Numbered from the stretch's first letter, positions 53,696 to 64,000 are shown. The stretch is DNA of 64,000 bases from Acanthosepion esculentum (GCA_964036315.1 OZ038507.1:67170905-67234904); one strand, 5' to 3'. Made by a program: numbers and translations. The notes: generated from the sequence alone by a model not told the origin.

Positions 53696-53998
53696 TTGAA
53701 ATCGAAATCTCTAAAAATGTGGCACATGAGGACATCAACAATTCCAATTGTAGTCGGAGCCCTCGGACAGATTAGAAAAGATTCCAATAGACTCATTGAA
53801 GGGATTCCTGGAAGTACATACCTTAAAAAAAATACAAAAAAAATACCAGAAAAAAACCCAATTACAGCCCAAAACTTAGCAAGGGTTTTATCTACACATT
53901 TTTTTTTCAAAAAATGCACAATGGAAAATATCATGATGCCATTTCAGACGTTAGGTCTATGGTTTGAACTCGGAAAGAAATGCGTATACACCTGAAAT
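53696..53998 (+). pseudogene. LINE-V C-terminal domain
   Basis: Reads KSKSLKMWHMRTSTIPIVVG, then ALGQIRKDSNRLIEGIPGST and AQNLARVLST. It matches the 30,104-30,403 copy and the family ending in VVVGALG..K..IPG..LL..A..LRRVLS. The 3' UTR 'atgatgccatttcagacgtt' is shared with the inverse of 29,985-30,000. The RT palm is absent. Confidence 0.8.
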
Positions 53999-54009
53999 CA
54001 AAGGAAACA

Positions 54010-54630
<621 letters not shown>

Positions 54631-54639
54631 AAAAGTGTT

Positions 54640-55305
54640 GAGAATTATCAACAAAAAAGAATAAAAGCTAATTAAGTTAAACAAATAAATAAACAAAACA
54701 TGTTTCGAGTGATAACTTGTTACAAATTAATATTTTTTGAAGAAATCCCAGCGAAAGAAAAACATTGCAAAAATAACTAAGGCTTCAGCAAAATTTATCA
54801 CCGCAGAACCCATACGAAAATTTAAAAAAAAAACAAAAAAAAACGAATAATAATAATGAAACTATTATTAATAATAATTTTAAAATTCTATAATAAATGA
54901 ATGCTAGAAATAAAATAGCATACTACAAATAAAAATCTGCGATAGCAAAGCTGTTGCTTAATGGCACGGTTGACGGGGGATGAATGAGTAATTAATACTG
55001 TTTAAATTTTCGAGACTGTATACTGTTCCAATCAGAATACTTGCTGGCTTTTATGTTTCAGTCAGTTTAGTGTCCGGCTTTCATTAGGTCTTCTTAAATC
55101 TTTTAAATGACTCACCTGCATGTCATGATGTAAAAGCACTGGTTGATGCGTTAGACTAGGTGAAAATTACTACTGAAATGAGTTCAACCCACACTAAGTG
55201 GCTGACAGTCACAATCATGGCAGAGATTAGTAAATATTATTATTCGACTACTGTCCCCTCCAGCAGGGTTAAAGTTTTATATATATTAAAATCTCTAGGG
55301 ACGTA
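54640..55305. other. Unassigned AT-rich DNA
   Basis: No recognised element. Confidence 0.4.
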
Positions 55306-55307
55306 CG

Positions 55308-55372
55308 AGGGTAAGTCAAAATTTATCCGCACTTTCGCTATAACATATCTTTAGGTTTGTCTCATTGCCATT
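55308..55372 (+). mobile_element. Terminal fragment of the 'tacgagggtaagtcaaa' mariner-like element
   Basis: 'tacgagggtaagtcaaaatt'+'tatccgcactttcgctataa' and 'catatctttaggtttgtc' match the left end at 60,786-60,855. Only the tip remains. Confidence 0.65.
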
Positions 55373-55374
55373 AT

Positions 55375-55525
55375 AAATTAATAGATTTAAAATATGGTTT
55401 TACCGCTACACAGTGATAACCATGTTTCAGAAATGGAAGCTAAAGCCCCTGAATTTAATTTTGTTATTAAACCAAAGACATTAGTTCCATTTCCTCATCA
55501 AGCGAATTTTGGAGTAACTTACTTT
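55375..55525 (+). repeat. Family E copy
   Basis: 'cgctacacagtgataaccat', 'gtttcagaaatggaagctaa' and 'ttagttccatttcctcatca', joined to the mariner tip on its left. A 75-aa frame spans it but has no known domain. Confidence 0.65.
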
Positions 55526-55859
55526 TTAAAATTTACAGTTGTTAACGGCACAGGAAAGATTCATAGTTTGAGGGTTTCCAAGGTTACCGATAAATCCATT
55601 CATCTAGACAAGGGGTGGTAGAGGGTTCAATTTTTAATTTTCGTTGTATCAGTTAATAGTTACATTTGAAAGCGGGGTTATGTTTAGGGATGGGTAGGGA
55701 TGTATCTTTTAACAAATTCTGACATCCGCTAAATTCATGTCATCTGGTTTTTTTCTAACGGCAAAAATTCTTATGGTATTTTTTCTATTTGTATATTTAA
55801 AGATTTTGAGGGACTGTTTAGGTTAGAATATGTTTTATCCACCTTTCTAAAAAATTATT

Positions 55860-56215
55860 TTTAATATTTAATATACTATACTTCTACTTAAAGGCCAAGT
55901 AAATGTATTAGGATTACTTACAGTATTTAAAATTATTTATTCTTATCGAGTATAAGTAAATATTATTTTATTTTATTTTATGTAAACTTTATGACAATGA
56001 CGGCAAAGGTGGTTAAATTATTTCACTAATTCAATAAACTTTTATTTATAAATTTAGTATTATAAATGTATATATGTATGTATAAAGGACATTTAATGTT
56101 CAATATTATATTCTAACTTATTAATTTCATTTGACTTTCGGTGTTCACTTGGATTCTTTTCAGTGTTTGAATTGCTTTGAGAGAGGTGTTATGGTTAGAG
56201 TACGTTTTATTTAAT
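55860..56215 (-). pseudogene. Penelope-like element, tandem 3' fragment
   Basis: Aligns along its length with 56,285-56,700: minus-strand 'aagtaattatattacattta'-type words, 'cctttatacata', 'caaagcaattcaaacactga' and NHLCRHCHKVYIK against [14 protein letters not shown]. It is a second, degenerate copy of the GIY-YIG C-terminus and 3' UTR, lying head to tail with the main copy. Confidence 0.75.
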
Positions 56216-56445
56216 TACAATTTTAAAAGATGTTTAGGTTAGAATCTGTTTTATTTAATTTCAATTTTAAAACATTTAAAAAAATTCTACTTTCAAATTT
56301 AACTTTTAAATTTAATCGGCTATATTTCTTTATAAACCAAGTAAATGTAATATAATTACTTACATTATTTAAAATTATTTATACCCATCAAATATTAGTA
56401 TGCATAATTATCAGGTAATTTTTTTTTTTTTTTTTTTTAAATTAT

Positions 56446-57683
56446 TTAAAGATTATTTAAAGAAAACTTTTGGCAATGACGACATAAAATAGCTATTTCA
56501 TTTCTCTGATTCAGTAAATTTTTATTTTTTATAAACTTAGTAATATATAGTTTCTCATGTATGCATAAAGGACATGGGTCATTTAATGACCTACATATTC
56601 TAGCCCTTCTTATTAACTTCCATTTCACTGTAGGTGTTTTATTGGATTCTTTTAGGTGCCAGAAGTACTTTGAGAGAGATGTTTGACTTTTATACTTATT
56701 TATCCTAAACGAGCATTGATGTTGGTTGAATCTCTTTTTGAACTCATGGCTAGTGCAACCTATATAAATTTTTATGTTTTCAGGGTTTTCAATAGAAGAT
56801 ATATTACATTGGTATACTACTGATTCCATGCAACATTTATTTTGTAGAGGACAGTTTTGAGGGTTTCTACAATTACATAATTTTTGTTCACCCTCATTAG
56901 TTGTTGTTTGTATTTTTCCCTTGTCTACAATTTTTTGGTTCTGGTATAAGTGTTTATTTAAGATATTCGTATTATGTTTCTTAATAATCTTTTCTAGGTT
57001 ATAAGTACAGCTATAACTTAATTTTAGTGTATTTCTATTGAAAATAGTACTTAGTTTACTTCCACCGGGAAAATGCTTGAGTATTAATTCAAGAAATTTT
57101 TGTCCCAATTTGTTTTTTACCATTTGGTTGTATGGGGGTGTATACCAAATTATTTTCCTACTTCTGTTTTTCCTATGCTTACCGTTTTCATTTTTAATAT
57201 AAGTTAGTTTTGGGTTTTTGTAGCCACTATCTTTTAGAGCTTTATTATAGAAATTAATATGTTCGTCGAAAATCTTGTCATTTGCTGAATTTGTACTAAT
57301 TCTTTTTCGGATAGATAAAGGTATATGTTTAATTATAGATGAGGGGTGATTTGATTTAGGGTGTATATATAAAGGATTCGTATTGAGTTTTTTATAAGGT
57401 GTGTATGTATTGTTCTTTAAATCTAATGTTATATCAAGGAAGTTAACTTTTTTAATTTTAGTGCTGACGGTAATTTTTAAACCCATGCTTTTAAATTCTT
57501 TATATAATGCCTTTCTAATTTTATCTATTCTGAAGTTAGTAGAATTCCTAATAACAATGAGACCATCGTCCCTGTATAGACCAATGTCAGTTGAATCAAT
57601 ATCATGGTGCGCTGTAAGGTTGTATAAAATAAAAAGACCAATGAGATCAGAAGACTCAGCTGAGTCTAGTGATCCCATTGTGA

Positions 57684-57690
<7 letters not shown>
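56446..57690 (-). pseudogene. Penelope-like element: RT motif C to GIY-YIG endonuclease, 5'-truncated
   Basis: Open for about 415 codons from the first element codons at 57,690. Order: [18 protein letters not shown], motif [16 protein letters not shown] (about residue 35), the RT thumb with [14 protein letters not shown] words ([20 protein letters not shown]), a basic linker, Zn-knuckle [19 protein letters not shown], then VYQCNIS and GIY-YIG signature [20 protein letters not shown] with downstream [16 protein letters not shown] plus C-terminal GIY-YIG defines Penelope-like retroelements. Palm motifs up to B are missing; a (TA)n tract sits at the truncation. The longer 568-codon frame is TA-repeat and SINE translation in front. 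No stop within the kept domains, so it is fairly young. Confidence 0.92.

Positions 57691-57752
<62 letters not shown>
57687..57752. repeat. (TA)n microsatellite at the Penelope-like truncation point
   Basis: TA tract; shorter TA/TG runs continue to 57,820. Confidence 0.95.
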
Positions 57753-57754
<2 letters not shown>

Positions 57755-57776
57755 CTATCATTATTGTATATAGCAC

Positions 57777-57808
<32 letters not shown>

Positions 57809-57894
57809 GATATAGATATATAGTGGCACTTGGGGCACTGTTCCGAGATCGGTATACTTGGATGAGTATAGTTGCGGAACTGAGTGAGTAGCGG

Positions 57895-58079
57895 CGCTAT
57901 ATCGAGTTTAATTTGTGTCTTCTTCGAGGCCCGTGGTACAACTGGTATGACATTTGCGTTGTATCGAAATGGTCTGGGTTCGATTCTCGGTGGTGGATGC
58001 GCACTAATGATGAGTCCCAAATAGGACGAAGTGCTTTCTGCATTCTGTTGAAGATTATTCTGCGCTCGATGAACTACTA

Positions 58080-58080
<1 letters not shown>
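57895..58080 (+). mobile_element. HHR-SINE, plus copy
   Basis: tRNA-like head 'ggcccgtggtacaactggta' with strong box B 'gggttcgattctcggtgg', the hammerhead-like module 58,000-58,050 ('gcactaatgatgagtcccaa'+'ataggacgaagtgc'; GAAA reduced to GAAG), then 'tgcattctgttgaagatt' and 'gctcgatgaacta', and a (TA)n tail at 58,081. Confidence 0.82.

Positions 58081-58140
<60 letters not shown>
58081..58140. repeat. (TA)n tail of HHR-SINE
   Basis: TA tract; the mariner element at 58,141 is inserted at its right edge (TA target). Confidence 0.95.
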
Positions 58141-58142
<2 letters not shown>

Positions 58143-59324
58143 AGGTAACCAAAATGTTATGTCCGTTTTTTGATTAGTCATTGAATGAAGTTGAAATATA
58201 TACGAAATGTATGCAGCAATTGTTTTCAAATTCGGACAGCCGGAAGTAGGAACATCAGACGTTATAAAAAAACTCGCGCACCGTGCCCGGCCATCAGTTA
58301 TAAGCCGGACAGCTGTGAAAAGGATGGAAGTGTCTAGAGATCTCGTTCGGGGCTGTTTGCTTTACGACTTCAAAGTGGGCTTATCAGCAGCTGCATCAAG
58401 TCGCCGCATATGTCAAATGTTTGGGGATAGGGCTGTGGATGAACGTACTGCAAGGCGTTGGTTTCGAAAATTCAAGTCGGGAGATATGTCTCTCCATGAT
58501 GAGCCTCGCAGTGGACGACCACAGGTCTTGAATGACGGAGTCCTGAAGGCGACCATTGAAGAGGACAGTAGTCTAACGTGTGGTAAACTTGCAAGATAGT
58601 TCAACGTTTCAGATGAAACAGTTAGACTTCAACTGCACCGCCTATCTAAGACGTACAAACTGAGCAAGTGGGTTCCGCTAACACTGTTGGAGGTCCACAA
58701 GGGACAACGAGTGGCAGTCTGCGTATCTCTGCTTTCTAGCCGCCGTACCGCATCCTTATTCAATCAAGTGCTTACCAGTGATGAAAAGTTGGTTCTGTAC
58801 GAAACTCCGAAGCATTTCAGATATTTGTTGTCTCCTCAGGATGCTGTCCCTCACACCGCAAGACCGCCTATGCATCCACGCAAGATTATGCTTTGTGTCT
58901 GGTGGACAGGTCGTCAAGTGGGTTCATTATGAACTGCTACCAACGAGCCAAACGGTCACTGGAGACCTATACTCGCAGCAGTTGAAACGTGTGCAACAGG
59001 CATTGCGCCAGAAGGAGCCAGAAGGAGCCATCCACCTTATTCACCTGACCTTGCGCCATCCGATTACCACCTCTTCCACTCCCTGGATAATCATCTTCGT
59101 GAGAAATCCTTCACCAATGAAGCAGACTTGCGCAAAGCCCTCACGGACTTATTTGCGTCAAAACCCCCGAGTTCTACCGCAAGGGCATTGAACAGCTGGA
59201 GACACGTTGGCAGAAGGTGCTGGATGCCGATGGCGATTACTTCGAAGACTAAATGTAAGTTACACATACTGTGAAGCGTTTCCTTTTTTCCTTTAAAGAC
59301 GGACAGAATTTTTTGGTTACCTTG
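58141..59324 (+). mobile_element. mariner transposon, near-complete but defective
   Basis: Left end CAAGGTAACCAAAATGTTAT (58,141) and right end 'tttttggttaccttg' (59,310-59,324) are inverted repeats of about 26 bp that extend into GTCCG/CGGAC. TA flanks both sides. Total 1,184 bp, close to the ~1.3 kb of intact mariners. It contains one transposase gene with breaks. Confidence 0.92.
58207..59253 (+). pseudogene. mariner transposase, broken
   Basis: Frame 1 (to a stop at 58,599): CLLYDFKVGLSAAASSRRIC, ARRWFRKFKSGDMSLHDEPR, SGRPQVLNDGVL, that is both HTH motifs and the GRP linker. It then continues past the stop: FNVSDETVRLQLHRLSKTYK, LSKWVPLTL, LTSDEKLVLYETPK (first catalytic D). After a frameshift near 58,910: VHYELLPTSQTVTGDLYSQQ, LKRVQQALRQKEPEGA. 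Then follow HPPYSPDLAPSDYHLFHSLD (third catalytic D) and the C-terminus EFYRKGIEQL-like to ADGDYFED. About 35 residues holding the HDNARPH block (second catalytic D) are deleted. The true Met is probably near 58,324 (MEVSRD). Confidence 0.93.
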
Positions 59325-59439
59325 TATATATATAATAGGTATATGAAGTTGACTGAATGTACACTCGAAAGTACTTGCGTATTTAAGAAAGACATTATAC
59401 ATCTTATAATTTTAAAAAACAAGGATCATAACATACATT

Positions 59440-59497
59440 AAGTGATTTTTTATATCATTAACTTTACTAATTTACTTTTTATATGAATGATTCATTG

Positions 59498-59571
<74 letters not shown>
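59440..59571. repeat. Family I2 crumb and (TA)n tract
   Basis: 'tatatgaatgattcattgta' at 59,479 matches the I2 edge, followed by TA tract 59,501-59,571. Confidence 0.7.
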
Positions 59572-59807
<236 letters not shown>

Positions 59808-59864
59808 CAAGCATGAGCAGAAGTCTGTGTGAAAAAACTAGAGATATGTCGAAAGTGTGGATAC

Positions 59865-60790
59865 ATTTTGATGGAGATTGTAATGTAAGTTAGAAGAGAA
59901 AAATATGAAGGATACATAATGATTAACCCTAGGCTTAAAGAGAGATCGAGATTGTAGTGTTCAGGAAAGCATCTATGTGGGAGTGTTCTAAAAAGTAGCA
60001 GTTCTTAAAAACTTATATACGAGGATGAGTCAAACATTATCTCAGTTTTATCACCCTGCATTCTGCTCATGCTCGCTTATAGTTGGTACTATTGTGGTCA
60101 GGGGATCAAAATTTGAGCTTGATTGCGCTAGTATTCTCACTGCTGTTACAGTGCAAACATGACCGCTCCGCTGGCAGTTTGGACCAAGGAGGAACAAAGA
60201 GCAGTGATCTGATATCTCTGGTCGAAAGGTGTGTCAGGGACGGAAATTCATTAGGCTTTAAACACAATGCATCACTACTTAGTGTTTATGAGTGGATTGA
60301 GAAGTTTAAATGTGACTGGACAAGTATGATGCACAAAGATGAGAATGCCTGTCAACCTCCACCACTGATGAGAAGATTCACCAAAATAGAGAGATGTGGA
60401 TGGTGTAGCGGTGAGTTATCATCGATGAGAAAGCATGTTCTCTGCCGAATCAGATCACTTCTCTTTGTTCCTCCTTGGTACACACTGCTAGCGGAGCGGT
60501 CATGTTTACACTGTAACAGCAGTAAGAAAAGTGCTGCGATCAAGCTCAAACTTCAATTACATGACCACAATCGTACTAACTATAAGCACACATGAATAGA
60601 AGACAGTGTGATAAACCTGAGATAATTTTTGACTTATCCTCGTATTTAAGTGTTTAAGAACTGCTACGTTTTAGAACACTCCCACATAGATACTTTCCTG
60701 AACACTACAATCTCGGTCTCTCTTTAAGCCTAGAGTTAATCATTATGTATCCTTCATACTTTTCACTCCCTACTTCACAATCTCCATCTG
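59865..60790. mobile_element. Foldback element: family H plus mariner-like 5' end, inverted arms of ~350 bp
   Basis: Left arm 59,870-60,225 and right arm 60,440-60,790 are inverted repeats: 'tatgaaggatacataatgat', 'gattgtagtgttcaggaaag' (family H), then 'tacgaggatgagtcaaacat' against 'tttttgacttatcctcgta', and the transposase start 'aacatgaccgctccgctggc' against 'agcggagcggtcatgttta'. The centre (60,225-60,440) keeps one copy of the HTH region. The 170-aa frame 60,083-60,595 runs through the palindrome and is not a gene. Confidence 0.85.
60160..60440 (+). pseudogene. mariner-like transposase N-terminus inside the foldback element
   Basis: From MTAPLAVWTKEEQR (60,160), across frameshifts: LISLVERCVRDGNS-like words, SVYEWIEKFKCDWTSMMHKD and RCGWCSGELSSM..VLCRI. 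The family pattern is MTAPLAVCTKEEQRxVIRFLW..EIH..L...YG...SVYEWIEKFK.GRTSV (mariner HTH). The catalytic domain is absent. Confidence 0.7.
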
Positions 60791-61309
60791 CGAGGGTAAG
60801 TCAAGATTTATGCGCACTTTCGTCATAACATATCTTTAGGTTTATCATACTGCCTTCTGCTCATGCGTGCTTATACTTGGTACTATTATGGTCACGTGAT
60901 CGAAGCTTGAGATTGATCGCGCCAGTTTTTTTTATTTCTGTTTCAGTGCAAACATGACCGCTCCGCTAGCAGTGTACACCAAGGAGGAACAAAGACAAGT
61001 GATCTGATTTCTCTGGTTGAAAGGTGTGTGAGGGGGCTGAAATTCATCGCAGGCTTTAAACACAATGCAGCAACGGTGCATTACTGCGTAGTGTGTATGG
61101 GCGGATTGAAAAGTGTAAAAGTGACCGCACAAGTATGATGCAGAAAGGATGAGGATGCCCGTGAACCTCCACCTCTGATGAGATTCAGCAAGGTCGAGAG
61201 ATGGTGATGGTGAATTGGTGAGTTATCATCGATGAGATAGGCATGTTCTCTGCAGAATCAGATCACTTCTCTTTGTTCCACTTTGGTTTACACTGCTATT
61301 TTCCCAGAT

Positions 61310-61310
<1 letters not shown>
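60786..61310 (+). pseudogene. mariner-like element, second copy: left end and transposase N-terminus
   Basis: Left tip 'gagggtaagtcaagatttat', 5' leader as in the previous copy, then MTAPLAVYTKEEQRQVI (60,954), SVYGRIEKCK-like words after frameshifts, and the region to 'catgttctctgcagaatcag'. It runs directly into the other transposase tail at 61,310, so the two halves belong to different families. Confidence 0.7.
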
Positions 61311-61746
<436 letters not shown>

Positions 61747-61880
61747 TCATTCATAGACAGTACTGTTTCGCTGTATCACAGCTCCTCAGTGCGACTAGAC
61801 TTCCGAATGCCTCAAGCCAGGATTGAAACACTACTAATTTGGTGTCAGCCAGAGCTATCTTCACTCGGTAGAGTTACACA
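61747..61880 (-). mobile_element. Family J2 SINE with hammerhead module
   Basis: Minus strand: box B-like 'gtgtttcaatcctggcttga', then GCA / CUGAGGA / GCUGU GAU ACAGC / GAAA / CAGUACUGUC / UAUG and the (TA)n tail. The core is canonical (CUGANGA, GAAA, GUC-type end). Stem I has one mismatch. Same architecture as 63,120-63,297. Confidence 0.6.
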
Positions 61881-61984
61881 ACTAAATCTACCGTATTGTT
61901 ATTACAAATGTAAACAAATGCCAACCAGCCAAAGTGCTCCATTCATTTTACTGAAGAGCTTTGCATTAGTGAAGGTGGCTGTTG

Positions 61985-62099
61985 TTTATAGAATTAGCTT
62001 ATATATGCCGCCCTTGTGTGCCTACTTTTATATTTGCATATGCTCATCCCTTATATTGTGCACAATAACTCATGAATATAGCATATCTTAAATTTTATC

Positions 62100-62166
<67 letters not shown>
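61985..62166 (+). mobile_element. Family J tail with (TA)n-(TG)n
   Basis: 'tgcctacttttatatttgca', 'catcccttatattgtgcaca' and 'atagcatatcttaaattt' match 6,640-6,700, ending in TA/TG repeats at 62,100-62,166. Confidence 0.6.
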
Positions 62167-62170
<4 letters not shown>

Positions 62171-62244
62171 CAGTGAGAGAACGATTATTATATTGTTTTT
62201 TGTATCGCCTGAGTATTAAAATTGGTTGCCAGTCAAGGATATAC

Positions 62245-62380
62245 GATCCAGTGTGCTAATTTACCCATAGCTGGGGGGAAAAGAGATAGATTCTTAATTT
62301 TTTTTTCCCACGTAAGTGAATGTAATAACCTCGACAGGAATTTGATCGGCTCTCCGATTCCTCATTCCGAGCTACTAGTA
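62245..62380 (-). mobile_element. SINE-G copy
   Basis: Inverted 'gctatgggtaaattagcaca', 'ttacattcacttacgtggga' and 'ggctctccgattcctcattc' (tRNA-like head), matching 45,165-45,325. Confidence 0.7.
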
Positions 62381-62381
62381 G

Positions 62382-62384
<3 letters not shown>

Positions 62385-62431
<47 letters not shown>
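62385..62431. repeat. (TA)n microsatellite
   Basis: TA tract next to SINE-G. Confidence 0.95.
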
Positions 62432-62432
<1 letters not shown>

Positions 62433-62624
62433 TATGCATCTATTTAAACAGTATTTTTATTTTTGTCTACCGGTCTGAATATTCACGAAATCTTATCAAA
62501 GAAAAAATATGCTCACTCAGGAACGATTCTAACCTGTGAAGCTTCTTTGGCAGTAGAAACTGTGGTCAGATGTGACGTGCCTTTACAGATTCAGCCGGGG
62601 GCAATCTGGCCGCGAAAATAACGT

Positions 62625-62842
62625 TTGCAATGTTACTTTAAGCTTGTTTCGGATACGAAACTGAGCAGATACGAAACTTTCGAGGAATTTAATAAGAGTA
62701 GGATTTTGCCAGGCACCTATTTCTTTAGTAAAACTTCTCAATCAAAGTCAGTTGCCATTAATTTCGCTGAATGCGGAGGTAAAATTCAGGTATGTGAACT
62801 CAAGGATTGTAACGCGCTAAAAATGTTTATCGTTATAATGTT

Positions 62843-62912
<70 letters not shown>

Positions 62913-63003
62913 CAATATATATGCTACTGAAAAATTTATTTCGGTTGAGCTCTCTGGGGAGGATGTGTGGGTTTGTAAACAGTGACTATTACGGCTAATA
63001 ATG
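62625..63003 (+). CDS. Unidentified coding-like fragment split by (TA)n
   Basis: Frame from about 62,640 reads SDTKLSRYETFEEFNKSRIL, PGTYFFSKTSQSKSVAINFA, ECGGKIQVCELKDCNALKMF. After the TA tract (62,846-62,910) a frame shifted by one reads DNIYATEKFISVELSGEDVW, VCKQ and stops. Composition is ordinary, unlike repeat translations, and the two halves may belong together. No family recognised. It may be an old exon or an element polyprotein piece. Confidence 0.35.
62846..62910. repeat. (TA)n microsatellite
   Basis: TA tract inside the coding-like fragment. Confidence 0.95.
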
Positions 63004-63019
63004 CAAGACTCTTCGGTAA

Positions 63020-63060
63020 ATCGAATCGAGTTCTCTCAGTCACTGTGTGTTTATCTAAAA
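63020..63060. repeat. Inverted repeat arm shared with 63,305-63,385
   Basis: 'caagactcttcggtaaatcg'+'aatcgagttctctcagtcac' here is the inverted repeat of 63,345-63,385, and 'gtgtttatctaaaaataaat' of 63,317-63,340. The pair encloses the J2 SINE and its TA tail. Confidence 0.8.
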
Positions 63061-63109
63061 ATAAATACACTTAAATTCACCTTCTTCTCTGCCGTGCGCC
63101 AACGGCTTC

Positions 63110-63225
63110 AGGGTAAAATTTCCGACTGACGCGAATTCAGCCGGTTTTCGATTCTAGCCAGAGGCAACCGGACGTCTAGCCACACCGATGAGCTGTGATA
63201 CAGCGAAACAGTCTGTCTGTGGATG

Positions 63226-63297
<72 letters not shown>
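63110..63297 (+). mobile_element. Family J2 SINE: tRNA-like head, hammerhead, (TA)n tail
   Basis: Head with box B-like 'ggttttcgattctagccaga', the hammerhead candidate at 63,180-63,222, then 'atgacaatata' and a (TA)n tail (63,228-63,297). It is inserted inside the inverted repeat 63,020-63,385. Confidence 0.7.
63180..63222 (+). ncRNA. Hammerhead ribozyme candidate
   Basis: Stem I CCACA (63,180-63,184), core CCGAUGA (U4 to C; 63,185-63,191), stem II GCUGU/ACAGC with loop GAU (63,192-63,204), GAAA (63,205-63,208), stem III CA/UG around GUC (63,209-63,215), UC (63,216-63,217) as the cleavage-site pair, then UGUGG, which pairs perfectly with CCACA. All three helices form. The one core deviation is U4C; the sister copy at 61,790 has U at that position. 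Confidence 0.65.
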
Positions 63298-63300
<3 letters not shown>

Positions 63301-63619
63301 GAATTGAATTCAAGCGTATTTATTTTTAGATAAACACACAGTGACTGAGAGAACTCAATTCGATTCACCGAAGAGTCTTGCATTATTAGCCGAATATAAA
63401 GGGTGTTACATTAAGACGGATCAAAGTCTGTAGTAAATAAATCAGTGTTGTTTTTTGTGAATTTACTTAATTCTCTATTGGATCATGTTATTTAAGTCAA
63501 GGCAATTATGTGTGAAAAATAATATTGCCCAAATGTCCGCCAAATCTGAAAGAAAGAAAAAAATCGTTAGACGATTAAACATAATTCACATGAAAATCAG
63601 TCCAAGTTATTGGAACAGC

Positions 63620-63621
<2 letters not shown>

Positions 63622-63690
<69 letters not shown>
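63622..63690. repeat. (TA)n microsatellite
   Basis: Uninterrupted TA tract. Confidence 0.95.
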
Positions 63691-63691
<1 letters not shown>

Positions 63692-63829
63692 TAAAATTCA
63701 CCCTCGAGAAGCAATTAAGGTATGATGGTACTGTTAAACTGATTATGATTAACTGAGTGAGTGATACGAATAAATGAGTAGGAGACAATCGGTGGATTAT
63801 GAGAATTAAGACGGTGAACTGCGACTGCC

Positions 63830-63948
63830 CCTTTAGTTGAAGGAACTAAGATTGTGGCGTTCAGAGAAGCAACCAAGCGGGAGTCTGTTTCACAATGGAG
63901 CAGTTTTTGGAAAAGCTGTTTCCTTACATTAAGAATACGTAGGAAATG
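63830..63948 (+). repeat. Family H fragment
   Basis: 'actaagattgtggcgttcag'+'agaagcaacc', 'gggagtctgtttcacaatgg' and 'ttaagaatacgtaggaaatg' match 18,945-19,040 and 59,950-60,000. It ends in (GATA)n at 63,949-63,985. Confidence 0.65.
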
Positions 63949-64000
63949 TGATAGATAGATAGATAGATAGATGGATAGATAGAAAATGACCTTGATAGAT

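Noticed and set aside
57895..58152. Extra N-terminal domain of the Penelope-like protein (568-aa frame)
   Set aside because: The upstream part reads through a (TA)n tract and a SINE in the opposite sense; the element begins at about 57,690.
59340..59385. Hammerhead at 'actgaatgtacactcgaaag'
   Set aside because: Stem II is too short and the CUGANGA core is incomplete; probably a decayed relative of 11,484-11,526.
60083..60595. 170-aa protein with mirrored sequence
   Set aside because: It runs through a palindrome; the second half is the complement of the first.

Overview
The window is gene-poor, repeat-dense eukaryotic DNA, most likely from a mollusc and probably a coleoid cephalopod such as an octopus. 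That is an inference from its very long (TA)n tracts, its many tRNA-headed SINEs, and retrotransposon and transposase fragments of kinds I associate with cephalopod genomes. I recognise no host protein-coding gene. Every coding stretch I can name is a remnant of a mobile element, and most long open frames are translations of simple repeats.

Labels used below. LINE-J: jockey/CR1-like non-LTR element, seen as 3' ends. LINE-R: a second non-LTR element with the YADD box and an 'MKKRLEATEMWFYRRMLRI' region. LINE-V: a third, with the C-terminal 'VVVGALG' block. SINE-B, SINE-C, SINE-G and HHR-SINE: tRNA-headed SINEs. Families A, E, F, H, I2 and J: dispersed repeats without a firm class. MITE-D, Tigger-like and piggyBac-like: short DNA transposons.

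Layout. 0-2.4 kb: Tc1/mariner N-terminal remnant, LINE-J tails and a Tigger-like MITE. 2.4-4.3 kb: polypurine and TA/TACA arrays. 4.3-6.1 kb: a DUF4817-type DNA transposon and two Tc1/mariner C-terminal remnants. 6.1-13 kb: SINEs, family J, LINE-R reverse transcriptase and family I2. 13-17 kb: LINE-R C-terminus, an irregular array and a SINE-B palindrome. 17-23 kb: family H, a 30-bp minisatellite with 90-bp higher-order structure, and pyrimidine tracts. 23-28 kb: an IS630/mariner-type transposon with a nested piggyBac-like MITE, family F and MITE-D. 28-38 kb: a 118-bp tandem array, LINE-V, SINE-G, a terminal-repeat candidate, a Tigger-like element and SINE-B. 38-46 kb: LINE-J joined to a Penelope-like remnant, HHR-SINE and family I2. 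46-53 kb: tandem arrays, family A with an expanded internal minisatellite, and a LINE-R remnant expanded in frame and split by an element carrying 5S rRNA/tRNA sequence. 53-64 kb: LINE-V, tandem Penelope-like copies, a mariner element, a foldback element and more SINEs.

The most unusual signal is the number of hammerhead-ribozyme-like motifs. At least six sequence-unrelated repeat families carry a CUGANGA-type core, a stem II and GAAA. Four loci (11,484-11,526; 41,188-41,230; 63,180-63,222; and the HHR-SINE set) also pair in stem I and have the tiny stem III known from Penelope-like and retrozyme hammerheads. Most of these units end in a (TA)n tail, so small ribozyme-bearing retroelements look like a main source of the microsatellites. 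The second notable object is the 1.6-kb TTAA-flanked element at 51,165-52,765, which carries four tandem 5S-derived units fused to tRNA-like heads.
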